A DNA stretch of 64,000 nucleotides from Lineus longissimus (Eukaryota > Nemertea > Pilidiophora > Heteronemertea > Lineidae). The notes under the pieces are model-generated. The model was not told the origin of the DNA, searched no databases, and was given only the letters and a program-made list of their open reading frames with translations. The position numbers and the translations under genes are program-made. Below are positions 1-10,800 of this stretch, piece by piece. Every line of letters begins with the position of its first letter. The stretch's first letter is position 1. The DNA lies in contig NC_088325.1 in NCBI RefSeq assembly GCF_910592395.1, positions 11,660,109 to 11,724,108 of the forward strand. Reading direction: 5' to 3'.

Positions 1-1113
1 TACCGAACTGGTGGTAAAGGGAAAGGGTCAAGCTGAAAAACAGGGCGAAACACAAGCGGCAACGGAGGCTTTGGGTAAATGTCAGCTCAACTCCATAACC
101 AAGTAGTTGTTGGTGACGCAACCAATACCAACTATACAGATTTTGCTCCGATAGTGAAAATCATCAGCCTTTTGAGGTCAGTCCTGTGTCTGAATACTCC
201 ACTTTCACACTTTCCTAGGCCCTTGCTTGCTGAATTTGTAGGCCCTTGTTTTTGGCCTCAGTTTGAGTTGTCAGAAAGATTCCAACATAGATGTCGGAGG
301 CCTTTGGAGGCATGGGCTTTTCTCCCGAAATTTCCAAATTGTGCTTTAATTCTGGTAAGAAAACATCTTAAATTCTCTCTTGATATAGAGTGTGAGGTAA
401 AGTACACACGTTTGAAAGTTAAGCATCGCGCCCATCGTGGTGTCATTTTTGTCCAGCAATAGCTATGGTGAGAATCAACATATTACGTAACTTGGCCACC
501 TCACGGCGGATTACCAAAAAAGGAACATTGTTCATAACGAGGTAAAACGTAGGCCTAGATTGCATCACCTGTTTGATGACAGGGGAATTCTTTGGGCCCT
601 TTGAATTGGACCGGATCCTGAAACCCTATGAAAAGCCCAAATCTACGCCCAAATTGTGATATATACTGTGCTGGCTGAAGCTGCCTACCAGAGGGACTAG
701 AGGTTCTGGATATTTTCGTTTCAATTAATATGGGCAGCAACTCAGAGCCGTGTTTAACTTGAGGGGGGGGGGGCAGCAGAACAACTTTTTGTCCAATGGG
801 CCCAAATCTGCATGAAAAACACGTTTTCGGCGACGTCTGGGGTGGCAGTTGCCCACTTCCCCTCCCCCAACCGCTGTTAATATGGCCCTGCAACCTTAAA
901 AAAACTCACTGTTGCAGTTTCTTTAGTTGTGTAGATAAAAATACATGCACCCACCCAGAAAAAATGGTTTTTGAGCTTTTCGACTAACAGAAAGATGCTC
1001 CTCGTTGAATTTAGCGAAATGGAAAAAAAGGGGCTTGGCCATCTAAGAGGTCTTTGAGCATCTCAAATACCATTCTGCGTTTTTCATTGTGTCTAAACAC
1101 ACCCCAAGGTGCT
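1..1113. other. Non-coding 5' part of unit 1 with a dispersed repeat
   Basis: No gene recognised. A frame of 127 codons (79-462) is open in both units, but the segment around 175-440 recurs in a diverged form at the right end of each unit (about 17800-18055 and 35510-35755). That makes it a repeat rather than a gene. A G-run near 762-773 differs in length between units. Confidence 0.6.
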
Positions 1114-1119
1114 TATTTG

Positions 1120-2371
1120 TACGAAAGCCCAGAAGGATCATCCGACATCCGACATCCGACATCCGATATCCGAATTCCGAACTCCGACATCCGATATCCG
1201 ATATCTAAATAAACCAATCAGGGGCGGCGTTACTAGACGTCTACAGTTTTCAGCCAATCAGACCGAGCGTAGCGTCTTTGCTACTTGTGCTGTAAAACAA
1301 TGGCGACCGTCAAGCAAAGTAATCGATGAGTCCACCGGACGTTCTTATAATTTTTTCCTGCAAAATGGAAGATTTTCGTTAAGCGAGTTAGGTTAGCTTC
1401 ACGGTTCAGGATATTTTTCCATGCACGTTAGTCATTAGTTTCACATATATCACCGTAAGTGGCGCTGGGTGATACATCCCAAATATGGTTAATACATTAA
1501 TGTATGTGGAGAATGGGAATTCCGCAACCTTCACTCTGGGGATTCCCCAGACATTGGTTTCCGATTCCTTAGAAGGGGAGCAGATTGCACATTCCGCGCC
1601 ACTCTCGATCTTGGAGTGGGGTGGGGGAGGTGGCGGGTGATGAAAAAAGATTAAAGGGGGTCAAATAAAAAGTGTGGGGGGGTCAAAATATGGCTATTTA
1701 TTCAAGTAACTTGTGCGTCAGTTACCGGAGGCTTTCCTTAAATTAAGAGGGTCTAATGGTGTGGAAATGCCCGCAAAACGGGGTAAAAAGGGAGTCCTTT
1801 GGAAAATCAGTAACAAGCATAGGCCTATGTGTATACTAGTTGAGGAGTGGGGGAGGGGCGGGGAGCGTTAGGCAGCACCGGTGTTAGGCCAAAAGCCTCA
1901 GACTTAGAGCCGAGAGAGCGGCGGTACCGGCCGGCCACAGCTCCTGCTGCATACGGTTGCATCAGGTATATAGCGTCCGAGATACTTTTGCATTAATACA
2001 TTAACCATATTTGGGATGTAGCATCCAGCACCACTTACGGTGAAATATTAAACTAATGACTAACGTGCGTGGAAAAATATCCTGAACCGTGAAGCTCACC
2101 TAACTCGCTCAACGAAAATCTTCCATTTTGCAGGAAAAAATTATAAGAACTTCCGGTGGACTCATCGATTACTTTGCTTGACGGTCACCATTGTTTTACA
2201 GCACAAGTAGCAAAGACGCTACGCTCGGTCTGATTGGCTGAAAACTGTGGACGTCTAGTAACGCCGCCCCTGATTGGTTTATTTAGATATCGGATCTCGG
2301 ATGTCGGAGTTCGGAATTCGGATATCGGATGTCGGATGTCGGATGTCGGATGATCCTTCTGGGCTTTCGTA
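1120..2371. mobile_element. Foldback DNA element with about 380-bp terminal inverted repeats
   Basis: Inserted only in unit 1. The ends TACGAAAGCCC and GGGCTTTCGTA are exact inverted repeats, and the arms (1120-1502 and about 1991-2371) stay highly similar. The outer part of each arm is a run of 7-bp repeats of the type ATCCGAC. The target TATTTG is duplicated at 1114-1119 and 2372-2377, and unit 2 has one uninterrupted TATTTG at the matching place (about 21000). The G-rich centre of about 490 bp encodes nothing recognised. It is a non-autonomous foldback transposon; the superfamily is not assignable by eye. Confidence 0.9.
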
Positions 2372-2771
2372 TATTTGCGTTGGCCAGAACCTTCCTGGAG
2401 CACGATTTGACGTCACTCCAATCACAAATAGAATTTCTCGCAGAGTAGAAATAATACCAATGAAACCATAGGAACCCTACGTCGTTCGTAATTACTGATG
2501 GTCCATTAAAAAGAATAGACCTCCATCCGCGTTGTACGTCATGATAGGCAATGCATTGTCCTTCCATATATAGCATCAACCAAAGTTTGAATGACAGTTT
2601 AGAGACTGCGCCACCAACTCTGAATGGTCTGGCATCCATAATGAAACAATGACAGGTTCTGTCGTCATTTTGCACGAGATCAATTGCAAAGTCGCTGATA
2701 TTTGATGATCCTATCAAATATTTCCTATTTTTGGAGTAGGGTGTACATACCATGATTTGTGTCCTACCACG

Positions 2772-3069
2772 AGACCTACACACGGCGAAATTAGTCGGCA
2801 GGGATTGGTGATCCACTCTGCAAGGCGGCTTTGCGACGTGATGATCATTTTCCATCCAGAGGTGAGTTTCCGTGTGAGTCATGTGTAAAATCCTTGTGTT
2901 TGAGATTGTAATCCACCACTAGACCTACATAGGGCGAAATTAGTCGGCAGGAATTGGTGATCCTCTCTGCAAGGCGGCTTTGCGACGTGATGATCATTTT
3001 CCATCGAGGGGTGAGTTTCCGTGTGAGACATGTGTAAAATCCTTGGGTTTGATATTTTAATCCCATAAT
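2772..3069. repeat. 149-bp local tandem duplication, unit 1 only
   Basis: Two consecutive copies begin at AGACCTAC (2772 and 2921) and both contain the stretch with GCGACGTGATGATC. Unit 2 has a single copy (about 23430-23575), so the duplication arose after the large duplication or was lost in unit 2. Confidence 0.85.
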
Positions 3070-3610
3070 CCGGAAATCCCGATGAACAGTTGACATTTTT
3101 GAAATCCCAGAATTATTATTTCCAATTTTGGATTTTCGAGCGAAATGTGACCACACAACGTATCGATATCTAAGGTCTCTGAATCAAGAGTCGGTAAGGG
3201 GTCTAGGCATAGAAGAGGGAGCAAAAATCCAAAGAGTTTCAAAGGAATTGCGGTGGTACCCTTCCCACGAACTATTCGATCGCCAACGATAGAGTGGTGA
3301 GCGCCCCGGGGAGCGACCACGATAATGCATTTGTGTCAGTGGGTCGATTTCGCTTTGCATTGACATGTGGGGTAGAGTGATATCTTGGGCGATAGTGTCG
3401 GCATTCATACTTGGACTTGCAGTGAACGACCTTTCGCGATCCAAGAAAAATTACCAACTTAAAATCATCGTCTGCACGAATAACTTGACCACACAGCAAT
3501 TTTCCATACGCTACGGAAATAGTGCGCTTCAAACAATAAAAAAATACTTCGTTTTAGGAAGAAATATTTCGGACAAATAAGTGAAATGCAACTGAATGAG
3601 ACAACCTTTT

Positions 3611-3842
3611 TTTGAAACTCGGCTTGACTCTATAAAGGAGACTCGGCTTGACTGTATAAATGGGACCCGCCTTGACTTTAAAAAGGCGACTCGGCTTAAC
3701 TCTAAAAAGAAGACTCGGCTTGAGTGTATAAATAAAACTTGGCTCCACTTGACTGTTTAACTGGAACCCGGCTTGAATATAAAGGGCGACTCGACTTAAC
3801 TCTAAAAAGGAGACTCGGCTTGAGTGTATGGAGGAGACTCCA
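3611..3842. repeat. Degenerate minisatellite, period about 24-30 bp, unit 1
   Basis: About eight units built on ACTCGGCTTGACTGTATAAA with variable spacers. The matching array in unit 2 has a different unit order and number. The motif creates an open minus-strand frame of repeated (V)KPS(L/F) residues, which looks like a by-product of the repeat. Confidence 0.8.
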
Positions 3843-4730
3843 TCATTCATATCACTAGCGGAGCTTTGTCGTCCAGTTTCTCTCACTTTGAACCGCATTG
3901 AGGAAATCAGGGGGCTTCTCCAGCCCTGCGAATCGAGCATTAAGCCTTGATTTCCTCAGAATCAGGTTACATAAAAAACTTGAAATATGCCATTGGAACA
4001 CATTTGATCTGTTATATTTGGCTATACTAATTGGTCTTTCATCAAACATGCAGAAAAAAATTATCGGTTTTCCGTTGTCTCCTGCCTTATTGCTATTCAT
4101 CACATCGTTGGTCGATTATATGAATGCAAGTAATTTTCTTTCTGCTCATTAAGTTTGGTGACCTCGTTTAGCTTCTACATAATTTGGTCATTACCATTTA
4201 AACATTACATCAGTGATGCATGGTTCATGAGTCACGACCCAAATATTTTGGAAGAGAACCACTTGGCGAACAGTTATTTCTTTTCTTCACATAATAGGTA
4301 TTCTTCTTCCTCGTTATGGACACATATATGGGCGTATTCTGTACATTCAGAACATTTGATTTTCATGTAGGCCTACGCACTAAAAGTCAGGATGATTGCA
4401 ATAATTAATCCCGGACTTAATTTACGGATGTTCTAGTTACATGTAGTCCTGTTCAAAACATATGCGTAATTAATCATCGTTAGTTGCTTTACACATAATC
4501 AATTGGAATCAAAGGTATTGATAGGACGCCAAAGTACCATTAAAGCCGATTTGACTTTTTTTAAGTGCAGTTGTGCAAATTTCTGCAGTTTTCTCAATGG
4601 CATGATTGTTTTGATTTTTTTCCCGTGCCCATTCTTAAGGAACGCCATCTGAAGTGTGATAATGTGAGGTTAACTGGGCCTGTCACCAAGGTCGTTTAAA
4701 AGTGCTTCTTCCGTTGTTCTTTGCAGATTC

Positions 4731-4806
4731 ATGATCGACATGTATAGTGACCGATTTCCCCTCCTCCTACTCAGCCTGGGACTCCTCCTGGCGCAAATCG
4801 TACATG
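4731..4806 (+). CDS. Gene A exon 1, signal peptide
   Basis: Begins MIDMYSDRFPLLLLSLGL and ends in a phase-1 donor GTAAGT. The hydrophobic core is followed by LAQIVHG, a plausible cleavage region. The first ATG sits four bases after a CTTTGCAG acceptor, so the exon probably has a short 5' untranslated part spliced from upstream. An in-frame ATG three codons later (MYSDR) is possible. The exon is the first unit of the 69-bp minisatellite that follows. Confidence 0.85.
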
Positions 4807-7800
4807 GTAAGTCATGCAGTCAACCTTCCTTCCTCCTACTCAGCCTGGGACTTCCCCTGCTGGAACTCTTACAAAGTAAGTCATGCAGCCAAACTTCCTT
4901 TCTCCTACGCAGCCTGGGACCCCTCCTTGTGGAACTCTTACAAAGTAAGTCATGCAGTCAACCTTCTTTCCTCCTACTCAGCCTGGGACTTCTCCTGGTG
5001 GAACTCTTACAAAGTAAGTCATGCAGACAACCTTCCTTTCTCCTACTCAGCCTGGGACCCCTCCTTGTGGAACTCTTACAAAGTAAGTCATGCAGTCAAC
5101 CTTCCTTCCTCCTACTCAGCCTGGGACCCCTCCTGGTGGAACTCTTACAAATATAGGTCATGAAGTCAACCTTCCTTCCTCCTACTCAGCCTAGGATCCC
5201 TCCTGGTGGAACTCTTACAAAGTAAGTCATGAAGTCAACCTTCCTTCCTACTACTCAGCCTGGGATCCCTCCTGGTGGAACTCTTACAAAGTAAGTCATG
5301 AAGTCAAACACCCTTCCTCCTACTCGGCCTTGGACTCCTGTAGGTGCAACTCTTATACACCATGTGCATAGTAAGTTATGCGGCCAACTTGCTTTCCTCC
5401 TACCAAGCTGGGGACTCCTTCTTGTTAAACACTTACCTGGTAAGTCATGCATTCAAACACCCTTCCTCATACACGGCCTTGGAGTCCACCTTGGTGCAAT
5501 ACTTACCTGGTTAGTCATGCATTCTACCTCTCTTCCTTAAAGCCTTGAGAATTAGCCCGCTACTTAAATTTGGATACCCAAATCAAATTTCCAGGGGAAT
5601 CTGCAGCTTCCCTGAAGGAAACAGCCAGCATTGTAAACATCGCATCTACAGTACATGTATATGAAGTATAGCAACTTAGAGTTCGCCTGTATTAATAAGA
5701 AACACACTTCTATCATAAATCGCCTAGTGGTCAGTACCAAAGCAGTGGAGTAGGACAAGCAACAGGAATTTCGAGTACAAGAAGGAAACATCAACTTCTC
5801 TCCCGTTAAGTTGAATTCTGAAACCTCAGATTTTGTCTTAGAGTTCTTCAAAGTGGGCATATGGATATTTATGTGTTATAGACTATCGTACCACTCAATC
5901 TGTTTCTTGTGAATGTTGATTTGCTCAATTTTCTTTTCAGGTGCTCTTGGAATAACTGTAGAAATTAGCCTTAGTAATTCACGTCCACGCCTCGGCGACA
6001 CGATAACGCTTGAGTGTAACATTGTTATTGGGACCGCCAAGAGTGTTTCATGGTACAAGGACAAAACTGGAATCAACAGTCAAGCAATTTATTTGACGCA
6101 CAATTGTAGTGTTTTCGCAGACAAGTATATATCAAGATTAAAAAAGGTTCAGTGTGATACGTATAATTATAATTTTCAATTAAGTGATGTTCAAATTTCG
6201 GACCACGGGGAATGGCTGTGTGAGGCAGATGGAGTAGAGGCCGAACCGCTGAAATTATATGTTTTAGGTAAGTTGCTTAAAATAGTCGATCAATCCATTC
6301 ATAGAGCACTTCAGTGGTGGCAGCAAATCTGCTGGGTATTGCACTTCCATTGATTAAATTAAATTGGAAATTGAAACACACACACAAATCTTTCCTGGTT
6401 TTCAGAAGTGGCTGAAGGAGATAACAACTATTACCTGGGAAAGATTCTAAGCAATGGAAGTTCGCCTTTTCGTGAAATAGCAGTTTTGGCGTTGATATGA
6501 TGACACTAACTTTAAAAATATTTTCGCCTCTGTATGAATGACGCCTAATTTTTTCAAAATTCGAAATTAAAACACACGCATAGTATTGCCTGGGTGAGGG
6601 TTTTGTTGCGTATATTAAACATAAATGGTCGATTGGACGGTCAAATAGGACAGCTCTGCTGTGGTCGTTTTGGTAAATGATTATGAAGTGCATCAATTAA
6701 TAATGTTAACTTAATGTTTTTCAATTTCAGTTCCACCCCTCACCCCGACAGTTACAAATCCATCACCGGTGAAGGTCGGAGAAGGTGTAAAATTCACCTG
6801 CAATGCTGAAAATGAAAACGTCACAAAACCAATCACGTACACATGGACTAAAATTGGCAGCAATGACTTCGCAAGGACTGTTAAATCTGGTGCCCTGCCT
6901 TTTATGCCTGTCGAAAAGTCAGATGCTGGGAAGTATGTCTGTGTCGCAAAAAATGATGCCGGATCTGAGGCAAGCGCGGAACAGGATTTTGTAGTTCTCT
7001 GTGAGTATAGTTGTTATGTACATTTAGTCGATTGAACAGTGCCTTGTAAACGGTGTCGCCAATGCATTTTCTTTTCAAGTTGAACAATTTAATAACACTT
7101 ATCAACAGTGAGGGAGCTTCTGTCATCATAATTTTGCCACTTTTTCAGCTGCATCCGAGTCTTTACAAATCAAGACAACCACAGCGTCAAATTCAAAATC
7201 GGAAAAAGAAACGGAAACATTCACATGTGAAGCTAATGCCGACATTACGGTGACATCGGTGAAATTAATACGCCATAATGGGACTACGAATGAGACGCTG
7301 ATTGGGGCAAACAGTAGTGTTGTGACATTTCGCCGACAAATGATGCGACAGGATAACAAGGTGAAGTTCTATTGCGAAGCGACTTGGCCAGGAATTCCCA
7401 ATTCGTTGTCGTCGAATGTCATCACATACAACGTATTATGTAAGTTGATTTCTCTTTGGCTGTTTTAATATTGTAAGCCGCCAATTTTTCACAAGCGTTA
7501 ATTTTTCAAATAACGTTGATTTGCGAAATAAAAATCGTGAAAATACACTTTTTTATATGGAAAACGGAAATAAATTTTTAAGTCCGCTAAAATATAAAAA
7601 TTGTGATCATCTGATGCCCGAAAATTTTTCTTCCGAAATCTTTGCAAAATATCGCAAAAATAAAACGGTTCAAAGTTTTGTGGGCTACAGAAGAGTGGGG
7701 AAGTCTTTATGGTTAGTTGCAGTGGCTTAACGTCTTCATCTCAGATGTTTAAGTGTTGGATTTTTTGTGGTCTTACGGCATTTCGTGTTCAAAAATAGGG

Positions 7801-10800
7801 TTTTAAATCCCCGAGAAAACGAAAATGGGGGTACTTTTTCAGAAAGATTTCTTGCAACTCGTCCTACGCGCTGGGTAGCGCGTCAATGACGCACCAATGA
7901 CGCGCCTTCGACACGAATTTAGGTATGAAAATTGTGATTTGGACTGTATCTATCTTATTTTACCTTGTGTTAGAATAAAAACTCATAAATAATGAAAATG
8001 ATACGAAATAAATAGGTTAAAAAGGCCACGGTGATTTCTTGCAAAGAAGTCGCCTAAAAGAGGTTAAGAAGTTAGAAAGCAATTGCCTAGAAAGGGGGGG
8101 GGGTGACCCATCCCCCTCCGATTAAATTTGCAGAGTGAGCATGGGGCTGGAGGTTTTCCAGGGGGAAACGTATCATTTTCATGGTGACAGAATTATAATT
8201 TTTCATCATGTGATTATCGGGTCATATGACCAAAAAAATACTGATTGAATTGAAAGAGTCCCGCTGCAGTCATTCATTTACCATTGTGTTTTCTCTTCAT
8301 ATATTTGAGGTCCGTGGCGATTTTCCGATGAGAAGAGGCTTTCTTCAAATTGAGGCTTACTCAAAATTTATGACTACATGTAAACACCCATTAATAACAA
8401 GTATACTTGATAATAACCACATACATGGCAGGTAGCTTTCAAGGGGCCCGGAATGTTTGTATAATCGACAAAATAGGCACTTTGCTTGGTAATTGGCTTG
8501 GTAATTATACCGACTGTTTATCACTTTCAGCAGTGATATCATCGAAAATTATGCTCAATCTTTGGTTGGCTATGTCATTTAGGGTTGTGGTTGGGGTTGT
8601 GAGAGGAATGTCAAAAGTGGTTGATTTGGCAACATAAAATCAGCAGGGGCCATGAATATAGGGTGTTGTCGTACTCCTGATTCTAACTCTAATTTGTTAG
8701 TATCCGATGGGATACACTGATTAGTGCAAAATATAAATGTGCTCAAGACACAAACAGTTTGAAATGCTGTATGTTCATTTTCCTTGGTGTTTGAAGTGAT
8801 ATGACCTGAATGACAGTACAGACTCTGCGTGTGCCTGGTTAGAGCACGAGTTAGTAAATGGCTTCAAGGGTAAACGATGTTAAAGTAAAAGTCACCATAT
8901 CTGAAAATAATAAAATATCTCATTTATAGCCTCGTGCCTAAAAGCAGAACGAGCCTCTTGCTTAATTTACGTTTGATGATATCTGACCAGTGACTCCATC
9001 TATTTGCAGTTCCACACAACGTTCAAGTCAAAGTCAGCAAGACGACGGTAAATGAACATGAATGTGTGTGTTTTGAGTGCGACACCAGTGGGGGCAACCC
9101 AGAGCTCGTTACGAGGTACCAGTGGCTCTGGAAAAAGAGTGTATCCACCAAGGAACAGGTCACCCAGGTCCCCGAAACCATCACAAAGAATGGAAAGTAT
9201 TTGGAGTTCACGCGTATCCCATACGATGAGAGTGGAACATACTCTTGTAAGGCTTGGAATCTTGGTGGAATGGGACAGGCGTCGACAGTCCTTAATGTGC
9301 AATGTAAGTTTGTTTTGGCTTTCTTCATTAGGTCTAACAAGGGATTTCACTGAATTTAAAATAGTGAATATTGGTTTGTGTCGAAACCGAAGTGATTTAT
9401 AGATATGTAACCGCCCCAATAAATTGTGAATCTCTTATTTGTGGCAGATTTTGGAGTTAACCTAGATTTGCGAAAATAAAATCTGCAACACAAATTTCAT
9501 TGTAAAAAACTTCACAAAATTTCATCATCCGCCTAACAACAAAAACGTGAAACGTGAAATTTTGCCAGAGCAAAAAAAAAGAGAAAAAAATGGAGGGAAT
9601 ATTTTCTTAATTTTTACCTTTTTTCGTCTATTTTTTCAATATGCTACAAGTACCTACTTTTGTTAGATCAGGTCACCTATCAGCAATGCGACACGTGTTG
9701 AAGACAATTATACATTTATCTAGACAGAATGAATAGAGGCACCAACACTGTAGCACTCCTGCACTAATTACTTGTAAATAACTTAAACTAACCGTGCTCA
9801 ACATTTCTTTCTCCCACAGACTCTCCAAGGATAGACCCGGAAGCGAAAATGAAATATGATGTGGCGGGCGAAATTGGCAAGGAGGCAATGTTTAAACTGT
9901 TCATCGTCGCAAACCCAACTCCAACCAAAACTGATTACATCTGGTCTAAGGATGGCAATGTCCTATCGAGAACATCACCGGATTATGAAATAACTTCCTG
10001 GCCAACATCCAGCAAGTTGAAAATCAAGGACGTCAAATCCTTGGATTATACCAACTATTCCTGTTCGGTTAAAACGAGTGCATTCGAAGCCAAGATTTTC
10101 AATTTCATGCTTAACAAAGCAGGTAAGCTCCTCTGACGGATTCCCAAAGCAGGTTTAAATTTCACCGTTCTCAAAGAACATTATTGTGATATTCATTCGT
10201 CAAAGGGTTAATGAGGATTTTGTTAGTCACAACTTACTCTTATTTTACACCGTCCAATACAAGTAGTGTATCAATGAATAGTTGTTTTATGTCCGCTTGT
10301 TCACAGGCTTTCATTAAATTATATTGAAAGACTCTAGTGTAACTGAACTGTGCTATATGTGAGATCAAATCATTGATAGTATGGTTACATACTAGGACCA
10401 AGGATCTGTTGAAAGAACTTAACATGCCACAGACTCTAAAACCCTTTACTGTCGCAAGCTTAATATTTTGAGAGACAAGTGGAAATTTATACAGGCGGCG
10501 TGGCCAAATGTACTGTAATTTACAGAATGATGTGCGACATCTCGCTAAACCTTAAGATTGTCAACTGGTGCTAGACCAATATTGACAACGAAAATTGGGA
10601 ATTGATAATTGAAATCAAGAAGAATAAATGTGCGCATTTTTGCGCAAACTTGTTTTAGGAATTACATAGGTTAGCCAGTGTGCAGTCAGGATTCCGAACA
10701 AGGCAGTAGCCAAATCGGCGGATGACCATGCAGGCGAAATCTCGTTTTCGCATCAAGTCGCAATTCAGGGATCCTTGTCTCATAGACTGATTACTTATCC

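Larger units (their letters stand above)
2378..4720. other. Non-coding upstream region of receptor gene A
   Basis: No conserved protein seen. It holds the 149-bp local duplication and the 27-bp-type minisatellite listed separately. Open frames here are on the minus strand and read through repeats. The 3' end is a good splice acceptor (CTTTGCAG at 4719-4726) just before the receptor start codon, so an untranslated 5' exon of gene A probably lies somewhere in this region. Confidence 0.5.

Noticed and set aside
79-462. 127-codon open frame, repeated at 19963-20346
   Set aside because: It lies in a dispersed repeat with an older relative at the other end of the unit. It has no domain pattern, and its conservation is explained by the duplication.
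2283-2882. 199-codon minus-strand frame, partly kept in unit 2 (23259-23543)
   Set aside because: It runs from the foldback arm repeats into flanking DNA. Differences between units are mostly replacements, and the 149-bp duplication crosses it. No family pattern.
3554-3940. Minus-strand frame with repeated VKPS motifs
   Set aside because: By-product of the tandem minisatellite. Unit number and order differ in unit 2.
4731-5156. 141-codon Leu-rich repeat protein
   Set aside because: This is the signal exon read through its donor into the minisatellite. The protein-like periodicity follows from the 69-bp repeat, so I kept exon 1 only.
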